64,000 nucleotides of DNA from Hypoxylon rubiginosum (Eukaryota; Ascomycota; Sordariomycetes; Xylariales; Hypoxylaceae), in contig CADCXA010000062.1 in NCBI GenBank assembly GCA_902806565.1, forward strand, positions 496,001 through 560,000, in the 5' to 3' direction. The translations under genes were made by a program, and so were the position numbers. The notes under the pieces are model-generated. The model saw only the letters and a list, made by a program, of their open reading frames with translations, was not told where the DNA came from and ran no database searches. Shown in pieces: positions 32,721 through 45,097 of this stretch. Position 1 is the stretch's first letter; every line of letters starts with the position of its first letter.

Positions 32721-34669
32721 ATGATCGGCCTTCGCTTTCTTTTCACCTTCCAAGTTGCGTGCCTGACAGCCCTCGCATCTCAGTCATTGCCCCCTCCCCA
32801 AACCCTGCTTCGCGGCGTGGTAGCTAATAGCTCGCAATGTCGATGCTTCCCGGGTGATGCGTGTTGGCCAAGTGAAGAGGCTTGGAGCAATTTGAACGCA
32901 ACACTGGATGGCAGGCTCGTTGCAACTATCCCTATTGCCAGCGTTTGCCATGACAGTTCGTTCACGCCGTATAGCGCCGAAGCATGCGAACAATTGCGAT
33001 TGGACTGGGCTGATCCCAATATTCACTCCGACTCTTCCTCTTCCGTGATGGCTGCATTTTTTGCCAATATGAGCTGCGACCCCTTCACTGCCCCTGAGGC
33101 CCAGTGCGTGATTGGGACATATGTTCAATACGCTGTCAACGCGTCCTCTGCCAGGGACTTTCAATTAACTCTAGCCTTTGCGCAAGAAAATAACATCCGT
33201 CTCGTCATCCGAAATACGGGTCACGACTACATGGGCAAATCAACCGGCGCTGGTGGTCTGGCAATCTGGACACATCACTTAAAGGACATCACCATTCGTG
33301 ACTATGTTTCTGACGCATATACAGGTAATATTCCCCTGCCATAGGAAATACCTACTTGATTCTGGAGACTGATAGCATCTACCTATGACAGGAAAAGCGT
33401 TGACGGTCGGTGCTGGGGTACAGGTTCATGAAGCTCTTACTGCAGCACATGCTGAAGGACTCGTCATTGTTGGCGGCGACTCGTCTAATGTTGGACTCGC
33501 TGGTGGATACTCTCAAGGAGGAGGCCATGGTCCACTTGCATCTACGTTCGGCCTTGCCGCTGACCAAGTCCTTGAGTGGGAAGTCATCACAGCCACAGGG
33601 CAGCATTTAAAGGCCAACGCGACTGATAACACAGACCTGTATTGGGCTCTCTCAGGAGGTGGCGGTGGCACGTATGGTGCTGTACTATCAGCAACAGTTA
33701 AAGCACATCCTGATGTGCAAGTCGCTATTGCCAACCTCACGTTTGCGAACCCCAATCCAACATCCGAGGCTTATTACGACACAGTAAAAGTGTTCTTGGG
33801 AAGTCTGCCCAACATCACCGATAACGGTGCTGTATGTATCTGGCTGCTCAGCAACGACAGTCTTACCATTCAGTCCTTAACAGCTCCTGGCTTTACCTCT
33901 CAGAAATTGCAATCGCTGTTGCAACCTACACTAGAGAAACTCGACAGAGAATTAATACCCTACGGTACGTTCGTAGCCTGCCTGATTTTATATTTCATGC
34001 GCGTAACTGGCGAAAGGGAATGCTACAGACTATAGGCTAACATCCTCGACAGAGTATTCTGTCAAGGACTTTCCCACGTTTCTTGATAGTTACCATTCCA
34101 TGAGTGTGGACCCACCCGCGAGCGAAGGAAGTTTCGGCAGCCGCCTCATATCGCGGTCATTACTATCATCAGATAGCTCTATAGCCTCTTTGACGGCCGC
34201 ACTACGGTTTATCGTATCACAAGGTGCTCTTATATCCGGGCTATCGGTCAATGTCAGCCGAACACCTACAACTCCAAACTCTGTGAATCCAGCATGGCGT
34301 ACTGCAGCTTTCAGCGCCGTAGTCGGGATGTATGTGCTCTAAGTTACTACCCTCACATAGTAATGATGCTGACCTTGGACTCCTAGGTATTGGAACCAAA
34401 CCAGCTTTGAAGCTAATATTAAAGACCAACAACTCATTAGGAACGTTTTCATACCGAGGCTAGCTGATCTGACACCTCATGGCGGCGCATATATGAACGA
34501 AGCAGACTTTGGTCAACCCGATTGGCAATATGTCTTTTATGGTGAAAACTACGGCCGTCTATTGGCTATCAAAGAGAAGTACGATCCATATGACTTATTT
34601 TACGGTTTAACAGCTGTGGGGAGTGAGGCGTGGATATCACAACCGGATGGCCGATTGTGTAGGGCCTAG
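32721..34669 (+). CDS. Secreted FAD-linked (BBE-like) oxidoreductase 2
   Basis: Exons 32721-33324, 33392-33964, 34053-34329, 34387-34669 encode 578 residues, typical of the longer fungal 6-hydroxy-D-nicotine-oxidase-like enzymes. An N-terminal signal peptide (GLRFLFTFQVACLTALASQS) is followed by a Cys-rich region with RCFPGDACWPS, an ascomycete hallmark of this subgroup. FAD domain: RNTGHDYMG with the covalent histidine, then GDSSNVGLAGGYSQGGGHGPLAST and FGLAADQVLEWEVIT. The cysteine of bicovalent members is absent. Several NxT/S sites (for example NATDNTD, NLTF) suit a secreted glycoprotein. The BBE C-terminal block is NEADFGQPDWQYVFYG followed by KYDPYDLFYGL. It is not close to FAD oxidase 1 in sequence, so they are not recent duplicates. 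Confidence 0.9.
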
Positions 34670-35259
34670 GCAGAGGGAACATTTCGGGAAAGGTCTTCAT
34701 GAATTATCTTCCAAATAGATGTATCTAAGCATATCTGGTCTTACATCATCTTGATCATGTATAATGCTGAAGTAAAGGTAGCGAAGAAATGGAGATTGCA
34801 ACTATGAATCCTGATTCCACTATTCTAACAGCAATGATCGATATTTGGTATATTACGCTGAACGGGTAGATAGACTCATGTCTAATCCAAATAAAGCACT
34901 CCCAGTTGTTTGCATGTCTCACTTGATAGGATTGCAGGAAGACTTTTGTACAACTAAGACGGATCGAGGCGGAAAGCTTCTGTGACTTCGAGTATCCGAT
35001 GAATTCCTTAGTGCTCGGCCCCTCACGAGGTGGGTACCTAAGGAGTTTGCCGAGAAACAAATCTATATATTAATCTCTATTTTGTACCCAGCGGTGAGTG
35101 GTTGCGGAGTCAACTATATATATATATGTGCCCATTCCCATTTTCAAGCTTCTGGTTTGGCTTTATAGACCAAGAACCAACTCGAAATCCGATCTCACCT
35201 CCCCTAGCAAATCTCCAAAGCAACAACACTTTTGACTACCTGTGTAAATCACCCACAAT
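34670..35259. other. Intergenic region, 0.6 kb
   Basis: No gene seen. A short TA repeat (ATATATATATAT) lies at about 35117-35130 in a promoter-like position for the next transcript. Confidence 0.5.
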
Positions 35260-35323
35260 ATGATGCGAACAATCCTCGTTGGTCTGTTTGCGGGTCTCGC
35301 TATGGCCGCCCCTACGGTTCTCC
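35260..35323 (+). pseudogene. Signal-peptide exon fragment upstream of FAD monooxygenase
   Basis: ATG at 35260 opens a frame MMRTILVGLFAGLAMAAPTVL, a textbook fungal signal peptide, followed directly by a donor-like GTGAGT. No downstream acceptor joins it in frame to a secreted protein: joins to the monooxygenase frame meet stops or the wrong phase. It may be the surviving first exon of a lost secreted-protein gene, or a 5' untranslated exon of the monooxygenase transcript containing an upstream ORF. Confidence 0.4.
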
Positions 35324-35412
35324 GTGAGTTTCTATAATCTTCAGGTGTTATATTCAAACGCTTATAATAGCGTTCGGTCATGTAGAGCAGCAAGAGCTTC
35401 AACTTCAGCGCC

Positions 35413-36752
35413 ATGGCTTCTTCTATCAGAGTTGCAATTGTTGGTGGTGGAGTGGCGGGTGCCTCCTTACTTCACGCCCTCTTCAAGTTTTCTCATTTGG
35501 ACGTCCATATCTTCGAGTCAGCTACCGAATTCGGGGAAGCTGGCATGGCTTTCGGGCTTGCCCGAAACGCGCAAGCCGCCCTCCAGCTTATCGGTCCATC
35601 AGCCATGCAATGTCTCGAGCGTGCCGGCGCCGTGCCAATGAAGGGTGTTCGATTCATAATGGCCCAGGGCGAAGGGGCAGGGACTGTAGTTGACGAGGTA
35701 GATGAAGCGGTTCAAGGAAAGCGCCTTACGAGCATCGTCCATCGAGCAGCCTTCCTGCAGGAATTACTCGCAGGTATTCCGCTGGGTCGGATGCATGCTT
35801 CGAAGAAACTCGAGAAAGTTGATCGAAATGGCCCTGTTACTCTTCATTTCACCGACGGAACCACACACGAATGCGACATCCTGGTTGGTGCTGATGGTAT
35901 TCATAGTGCCATCCGAAAACTCATCTTGGGAGAAAGCGACGCCACGGCAGCTCCTAGAAACAGTAGTGGCTGGTTCCTTATGACTCTCCAACCGTTCGAC
36001 AAGGCTCAAGCAAGCTTAGGAAAGGAGCTCATAGATATTGAGAACGCCTGCGAATATGGTTGGATCGGCCGAAACGCTCTATTAATGCACAACATTCTAA
36101 GCAATGGCGAACTGGTACAGTTTGCTGTTGCATCCAATGACACTGGGGTGGACTCCAAGTCATTAGATCATTGGCAGCGCAGTGTGCGCGCCGACGAGAT
36201 CAAGGAGCTGTTTAAAGATTTCCCGCCTCATCTTAATAAGACTATCGACGAGGTAAGTTATATCCCTAGCTTATTGAATTTATATGGTAGATACCTACAA
36301 GCCTACAGCTGCTTTGCAACGTACCTGAACATAAAGCCCTATACCTTTGGGAACACCTGAATGCCCATACTTATGTCTCGGGTCCAATGTGCGTCACTGG
36401 CGACGCTGCCCATTCGACAACACCATGGCATGGCTCTGGAGCTGGCATGTCGGTTGAAGACAGTCTCATTCTCTCTACCTTGTTCGGGTGCGCGGGTACT
36501 CCTACCGAAGCTCTTACAGCTTTGAAGGTGTACGACTGCGTCCGCCGTCCTCGCACACAACGAATCATTGAATCTAGTCGGGTTACGGGAGATATGCTGA
36601 TGGGGAGGCACGCGGAAACCGGATTCGACCCGAAAAAGTTCGGGTCGTTTGTTTCAAGGTGGGATTTCATCATCGACTTCGATATGGAGAATCACCGTGA
36701 CAAGGCTTTACAGATGATGGAAGCTGAACTGAGTGGTAAAGGCACTTTGTAA
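35413..36752 (+). CDS. FAD-dependent monooxygenase (salicylate hydroxylase-like)
   Basis: PHBH-fold flavoprotein hydroxylase. Exons 35413-36252 and 36309-36752 encode 427 residues. The three family motifs are clear: VAIVGGGVAGASLL at the N-terminus (GxGxxG for FAD), the DG motif in ILVGADGIHSAIR, and the GD motif in CVTGDAAHSTTPWHGSGAG, followed by the SVEDSLILSTLF helix. Such enzymes hydroxylate or oxidatively decarboxylate aromatic rings, or epoxidise polyenes in biosynthetic clusters. There is no signal peptide in this frame, so it is likely cytosolic. It ends 190 bp before the left edge of the RIP island, yet its composition is normal, showing that RIP did not spread into it. Confidence 0.9.
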
Positions 36753-36944
36753 CGATGGAGTGACCCTTCCCCTTTCCAATCAGGAGGACGATACATGTTT
36801 GGCTCCAAATATTTAGTTCTGTTCTAGCACTTCCCGTTGCTATACACTCATTTCAAGGTTAATAGCTGCCTAAACAAAAATCATAATTCCTGTACTCCTT
36901 ATACAGCCTAATTTTCTACCATCTGTCCCTAACTAGCGAGAATA

Positions 36945-36988
36945 ACCTATTAGCGAACCTGTAAAATTAATTAAAACTTATTTATTTT
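36945..36988 (+). repeat. Left terminal inverted repeat, 44 bp
   Basis: Matches the reverse complement of 55823-55866 at 39 of 44 positions. All five differences are transitions in which this copy keeps G or C and the right copy has A or T. Confidence 0.9.
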
Positions 36989-37099
36989 TAAAGGCTTTAA
37001 TTAATTTATAAAAAATTATAAAAATATATAATTACTATAAATAAAAATAAAATTAATTAATTAATTAATATATTTAATTAAAGCTTAAATTATTTTATT

Positions 37100-37132
<33 letters not shown>

Positions 37133-37540
37133 AATATAATTTTTTTTATTTATATCTTTAAAATTTTACTTTTATTTTTATTTTTAATAATAATAAATAA
37201 TTAAGCTATTTTAATTTATTTATTAATATTATTATTAATTATAAATATTTTAATAATAATAATAAATTTTTTATTAAAATTAAAAACTTTTTTATATTTT
37301 TTAATTTAATTATATTTAATTTAAGTTTTAAATATAAATATTTTTTAATTTCTAAAAGTTAATTTAATTATTTAATAATTAAATAATTTTATTATATTTT
37401 TAAATGTTTTATAAATATTTAAATTTAATATTTTAAATAAATTTTAAATATAATATTTTATATATAACGTTAAAATTAATATTATAAAATTATAAATATT
37501 TAAATTTTATTAAATTAACTTTTTAATATTTTCCTTATTT

Positions 37541-37861
37541 TATTATATACTATAAATAAAAACCCTTATAAATATAACTTTTTTTAACTTTTTTTAAATA
37601 TACCCTAGTAGTTAAAATAACTGGGGTAACTAATATAATTAATATATAAATAATTTATTAATATAATTAAAATTAAACTTAAATATTATTAATATATTAA
37701 AAATAATTTATATATATAATTTACTAGTTTATTAAATTATTAAAGTTATTATAAGCTTTATTAACTTATATTTTTATTTTTTTTTTAAGTTTAATTTTTT
37801 TTATTAATATAAAATTAATCCGATTAATATATTATATATATATTTTATACACCCTGTAATA
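37541..37861 (+). repeat. 5' LTR of retrotransposon 1
   Basis: 321 bp direct repeat of 44403-44723. It begins TATTATATAC and ends TAATA, consistent with TG...CA termini after RIP. Confidence 0.88.
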
Positions 37862-40800
37862 AAATTAAGTTTTATTTTATTAATTAATTAAAAAAAACTT
37901 TAAAAACTTTTATAAAAAAAAAAACCTTAAAAAAACTTTAAATAATAAAATAAACTAAATAAATAATAATAAACTTATAACTGGTAAATAATTTTACGAA
38001 AGAATTTACTTTTTTTAATAAAAAAAAAAAAAAGATTAATATTATTTAAAAAAAACTCGATATTATTTATAAAGAATTAAAACGTAATATAATTAAAATT
38101 AATAATAAATATAATAAAAAAACTATTTCTTTAAATATTAAATAAAAATCTTTTATAATTAAATAAAAGATATTTAATTTTAAAAACCTTTTTAATAACT
38201 TTATTATTACTTTTAAAACCAAGGTAAAATAAATTAATTTTTTTTATAAATATTTAACCGATAAATTTATTAATAAAAATTAAACGATAAAAATAAAAAA
38301 TATAATAAATAATTTCTTTTATTTATAAAAAGATTAAAAAACCTAAGTTAAAAATTTTATTATTATTATAATTTAATAAAATAAACTTATATAATTATTT
38401 TTTTATTTTTAAATAATAAAAAAACAATAAGTTTAATTTACTATAAATTAAATTATTAATTATAATAAATTCTAAAAAATTATTTTTAATATTAATATAA
38501 AAGCTTAGTTTTTTAAAATAAAAGCTTGTTATTTATATACGTTAAATATTACCAAGTAAATAATAAAAATAAATAAGTTTATTTATAATATAATAGTAAT
38601 TTTATAATTAATTTAATATTAAATAAAATATTATAACTAAATAACCGCTTATTATAAAAGTAAAATTAAAAATTTAAAGTTTAAATTAAATAAATTATAT
38701 TAAAAAATAAAAAATTCGTAGAATAAGTAATTAACCGAGAAATAACAAGCCGAAACAAATAAGTAAAATTTTAATGTTTTTTTAAATAAAAAACGTAAAA
38801 CTTAAAAGATAATAATTTAAAAAAAAATATTAAAATCTAAATAATAATTAAAAAACTTTATAAAATTAAAAACCAGTTTATTATCACTTAATTTTTTAAA
38901 TAAATAAAAGTTATTATAATAAAATAATAATTAATTAAATATTAAAACCCGCTTATTTTTTTTAATAATAAAAACGCGATTAATAAAAAAAATATTAAAT
39001 TTAAATAATAGTTTATATTTTTAAAAAATAAGTTTTATAAAAATAATAACCACTTTAAAAAAAATAAAAATATTAAAATCTTTTATATTTTTATAAAAAT
39101 AAATAAAAATATAATAAATAAGTTTTTTCTTTATGTTTTTTTTAAGGATAAATTAACGTTATTAAAAATATTAAATAAAATTTTTAAACATTTATAAAAA
39201 TAATATTTAAACTTAAACGCTTTTAAAAAAACATATTTAAATTTTAAAATATTAATAATAAAAACAAACAACTTTTTTTAATAATTTAAAACCAAGTTTA
39301 TTATATAAACTATAAAAATATACATACCTTTAAAAGATTATAAAAAGGAAATTTATAATTAATTATTTTTTTAACTTAATAAAGTTTTTATTAAAAAATA
39401 TTATAATAAGGTAGTTAAATTCACCGACTTTTATAAAACCACTTAATATTAAAATTATTAATAAAATAAAAACTTTTTTATTTATTAAAAATAAAATAAT
39501 AAAAAGCTTATAAATATTTTAAACGTTATTAATAATAAAAATAAAAATAATAAAAAAAATAATAGTTAATTTATAAACGGTTTCACTTTTACTTTAAATA
39601 ATTATTATAATTTAAAAATAATTAATATTATAAAAAATAAACGAAAAATATATATTAAACTTAAATTTATATAAATTAAACTTATAATTCTTAAAAATTA
39701 ATGTTTTATATATTATAAATTAAGTTATTATAATAATAAATATCTAGTAAAAAATAAATATAAGTTTATAAATAAAACTTATATTAATATAATTACTATA
39801 TAAATATTAAAATAAAAAAACTTAATATTTAATTAAATTAAATTAATAAATATAAACGATTTAATAAAAAACTAACCTTAAAAAAAATAAACTTTTATTT
39901 TAAAAAAGTATAAATAATAATAATAAATATAAAAAAATATTTAAAAATATTACTAAATTTTATAAAAAAACTTTTTAAAGGAAATTCATTTTTAATAAGT
40001 TATATTATAATAATAAATAAAGTAACTTTAATTATTAAAGTTTTAATTAATATAAAAATAAATATATATTTACTGGTAAATATTTTATTTATTAAAAAGA
40101 TAATAAAATATTTAAACGCCGAAAAAATAAGCGGCTTTAAATTAGTAAAAATATTTAGATATAATAAAAAAAAAAAAATAAATTATAAATATAATAATTT
40201 ACGTTTACATTTAAATTTAAAAAAAAGAAATTAAAAATATATTACTATTAATAATAAATATAAAATATAACGTGATTATTAGAAAGAAATTTTTTATTTA
40301 ATATAATTTATTAGTAAATAACTGTTAATATAAACTGTTGTTTTTAATAAAATAAAAACTTAAGTTATAATATTATAATATAAAAATAAATAAAATAAAA
40401 AAGCTACTAAAAAATAAGAAATATTAAAAAAATATAAAAAAAAAAGATATTTTTATAAATAAAAATAAGAAATATTAACAAAATAACCAAGTTAATTAAA
40501 AATAATAAATATTTTATATATTTTTAATTATTAATAATAACTTATTATTTTTAATTATTTATATTTTTTTAATATATAAAAACGTTTTAAAAACTTTTAA
40601 CTACGCTATAAAATTAAAAAAAGAGATATTTTTAAAAAAAGTAAATAAAGTTTTAATTAAATAAAAAATCTAAAAGTTTAAAAAATAGTTTAAATCGGTA
40701 TATTAATAATTAAAACTTAACTTATTTTTTAAAAATAATAAAGCGATAACTTTAAAAATTATATTTTAACTTTTAAAAAATAATTTATTATTTTTAATTA

Positions 40801-43800
40801 ACTTTTATAAAGTTAAGGTTTATAAAATATATAACTTAATAAAATAAATATATTTTAAAAATATAAAATAAAATTTAATATTTTTTTTATTTAAAAATAA
40901 AAAACTAAACTTATATTTTAATATTAATAATTAAAAACGTTATATTATAAAAAAAAATATAACTAGTTAATATAAATATTATTTACTTAAAATTATTATA
41001 ATAAAAACGGTTTTATTTTATTATATATTAAATAAAATAAAAAAATAAAATATATTTAACATATAAATTATAAACTTATATATATTTAATAAAATAATAA
41101 ATAATAAAAAACTTTATAAATATTTATTAAATAATAAAAACAAGTTTTATAAAAAAACGAAAGAAATAATACTAGTTTATTATTATAAATATTTAAATAT
41201 TTTTAATAAAATAACATTAAATAAGTTATTTTTTTACCGCTTAAAAATGGATTATTATATAAAGTTAAAAATTAATTTAAACATTGTTTTAAAATATAAT
41301 TTTTTATATAAATTAAACTTAAAAAAAATAAAAATATATTAATAATATATTATTAAGAATTTTTAGAAAAACTTTATTAAATTATTATTTGTTTTATAAA
41401 TAACACTTATTTTATTTATAAGAAAAATAAATAAAGGATTAAAATTTTACGTTAATTATAAAAAACTTAACTTTATTATATAGAAAAATAAATATTTATT
41501 TTTTTTAATAAAAAACATATTAATAAAAATTACGAAAATTAAAATATATATTAAAATAAATATATAATAGGTTTTTTATAAAATACGTTTTATATTAAAA
41601 AATAAAAACTTAATTATATTTTAAATATAATATAAAATATATCGCTTTAAAATACTCTTATTTAAATTAACTAATAAATTATTAACATTTTAACGTTATA
41701 TTAATAATATTTTCTAAAAATATTTAAATGAATTTTATATTATTTATATTAATAATATATTAATCTTTTTAAATACGTTAAAAAAACACGAGAAATATAT
41801 ATAAAAAGTTTTAAATAAATTATAAAAGGTTAATTTTTAAATAAACTTAATAAAATATAAGTTTTATATATAAAAAATAAAGTTTTTAAAATTTATAATT
41901 GAATTTAAAAAAGTTAATATAAATTTAAATAAAATAAAAATAATTTATTATTAACGTTATTTAAAAAAAAATAAAAAAATAGTTATTAAAACGGTAAAAT
42001 CGTTTTTAAGATTTTATAACTTTTATTAAAAATTTATTAAAAAATATAAACGGATAATAAAACCTTTTATAGATTTTATAAAAAATAAAACGGATTTTAC
42101 TTAAATAAAAACCTATAAATAAACGTTTGAAACGTTAAAAAATAAATTTATAAATATTTTATTATTAGGTTATTTCTTTTATAAATATAAAACTAAGGTT
42201 AAAATAAATGTTTTTAATAATATTATAACGGGATTATTATTTTAAAAAATGTTTTTTAATAAACCTTAATACTTTATAATATTTTACTTAAAAACTTTAT
42301 ATAAAATAAAATTAAACTATAAAATTTATAATAAAAAAATATTAATAATTATTAAAATATTAATATATTAGTAATTAAAACTAATAAACTTTTAACACCC
42401 GCGGTTATTTTTAATAATTATAAATTATAACGCTTTAAAATATTTTAATATAAAAAGAGTTTTTAATTTTTAATAAATTAAATAAATAAATACGATTTTA
42501 TAATATAATTTCGTAATTATTTACTAATTAAAAACGTGGAATATTATACCTGATATTTTATTTAAACTATAAAAAAAAATAAGAACGTAAAAATAAAAAA
42601 AAAACAAATAAAAAACTTTAATTTTATTTTGTTTTATTAAAAAAAAATTAATATTAAAAATTCTTAATAACGTGGAACTATTTATAATAAATATAAAAAA
42701 GCTATTAAAAATATTTAAGGTTATTTTAATAAATTAAATATTTTAAATAAACTATATTAATTAAAAACTTAATATTTATTATTAAAAAACTTTATTTAAT
42801 AAAATAATAAACTAATAAATACTAAACTTTTTAATAACTTATAAAAAGTGATTAATAATTTTTAAAAATAATAATCTTTAAATTAATATTATTAAAAAAA
42901 TATATAATTATATAGTTATTATTTATTTTAAAAAAAGTAAAACTTAATAAATAGTTACTAAATAATATTAATAGCTTAGTTTTTTTAACACTGTTAATTA
43001 TTACGTAAAAAATTATATATATTAATTAATAAAAATATTTAAAAATAAAACGCTTAGTTTTTTTTTTTTATTATTAGTATTAAATTAAAAATAAAAACAT
43101 TTAATTATAGATTTTAAGTTATAATTAAAAGCTAAAAACGGTTTTAAACTATTTTTAACTATTAATAATAAGCTTAATAACTTACTAATAATTATAAACT
43201 AATTAATAAAAATATATTGGTTAATTTTATATATAAAATAAATAATAACCCACGATATAATATAAATATATTATTAAGGTTTTTATAAATTAATAAGTTA
43301 ACCAGTTTTAATTTTATTAAATTAAAACTTTTAATTTATCGCTAATTTTACAGATAAATTTTTTAAATTAATAAAAATAAAAATAAAAGTATTAACTATA
43401 AAATATAAATAAATAATTAATTAAATTAAAATTATAAATAAAGTTATTAATTAATAACTACGTATATTTATTAATAGAACTTAAAATAATTAGTTAAAAA
43501 TAATATTAACTATAAATATAATATAAAACTTTTTATTATATAAGTTTTTAAAAAAACTTTTACTATAAAAAGTGTTAATAAAATAACTAATACGTATAAA
43601 TTTTAATTAAAAAAACTAAATAAAAGCTTTAAATAACTTGCCGGTTAAAAAGCGAGTTTTTTATTAAAAAATATAAAAAATAACTTTATAAATAAAAAAA
43701 TAAGATTTAACGGTATAAAACATTATTTATTATTTATAGAAACGTTAACATTGTTAAATAAATTAATATTAATAAAAACTAGATTTTAAAATAAATAATT

Positions 43801-44402
43801 AAATATTTATTTTATTAAAAACAGGAAATTTAATAAACTAGTTAAATAATAAATTAAGTTTTTTTCTTATATTATTATTTTATAAAATTAAGATAAAACA
43901 TTTTAATAAACTAAATATATTTAAATTAAAATTTTTTTATTAATAGTAAAACTAAACTTAATTTAATATAAATAAACTATAAAAAAATCTTAATAATCTA
44001 TTACTTAGTTAAAATCCTCGGAACTTTAATAATAAAATAATAAATTTAAATATAAAAGAAATAAAATAAAAAGTTTATAAAATATTAACTTTTAAAATAC
44101 ATTATAAAAAGTTAAAATATCGGATTTAATAAATAAATTAAAACCTTGATTTTAAATAATATTTAATAAATAACTTTAAAAACTCGATTAATAAATTAAA
44201 TTAATATTATATAATTAATTTTAAGATATTTAAACCTTTTTAACGTTTATAATATTAATTAAAAACCGTTAATTAAAAAAGGTTTAACTTGTTTTATTTT
44301 AATAATAATAAGTTATTATTATAATAAATAATGTTATTATAACGTAAAAATCGTTAAAAAAGGTATATAAAACTTAGGACGTGTTTTAATTAATAAAAAA
44401 AT

Positions 44403-44723
44403 TATTATATACTATAAATAAAAACCTTTATAAACGTGGCTTTTTTTAACTTTTTTTAAATATATCCTGGTGGTTAAAATAGTTAAAATAACTAATATAA
44501 CTAATATATAGATAATTTATTAATATAATTAAAATTAAACCTAAATATTACTAATATATTAAAAATAATTTATACGTATAATTTACCAGTTTATTAAATT
44601 ATTAAAATTATTATAAACTTTATTAACTTATATTTTTATTTTTTTTTTAAGCTTAACTTTTTTTACTAATATAAAGTTAATTTAATTAATATATTATATA
44701 TATATTTTATATATCTTATAATA
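44403..44723 (+). repeat. 3' LTR of retrotransposon 1
   Basis: Same length as the 5' copy; differences seen are mostly C/T and G/A. Confidence 0.88.
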
Positions 44724-44867
44724 TATTTAATTAAATTTTAAAATATTATAATATTTTAAAATAATTAATTAATTAATTTTTTATTATTTTAAAGCTAGAT
44801 TTATTATTTTTTATAGTTAAAATAATTATTTTAATTTTTAAATAATAATATAAAAAATTAAATTTAT

Positions 44868-45097
44868 TATTAAAATTATTTATAAACTATAAGTTTATAA
44901 ATATTTTAATTATTTTATAATTAATTATTTTAAAACTATATTTTAAAATTATAACTTTTATAATTTAATTTATAAAGTTATATTATTTATTATAACTTTA
45001 TAACTACTTTTTTTATTTTAAATTTAGTTTTAAAATATATTTAATATAATATTTTTATTTAATATTAACTTTTATTTAATTATAATAAATTATAATA
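44868..45097 (+). repeat. 5' LTR of retrotransposon 2
   Basis: 230 bp direct repeat of 54215-54444; starts TATTAAAATTA, ends TATAATA. Confidence 0.87.

Larger units (their letters stand above)
37541..44723 (+). mobile_element. Ty3/gypsy-type LTR retrotransposon 1, 7183 bp, RIP-inactivated
   Basis: Flanked by two 321 bp LTRs (37541-37861 and 44403-44723) and a 5 bp target duplication TATTT (37536-37540 and 44724-44728). In the + frame around 41694-41800 a reverse transcriptase is still legible: RYINNIF, then YINNILIF where YxDDILIF is expected (codons at 41745-41756), with many stops from C to T and G to A changes. Conceptual residues upstream (RFILKN, FKLTN) fit Ty3 RT. The polyprotein is beyond function. 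It was inserted into the TIR element. Confidence 0.9.
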
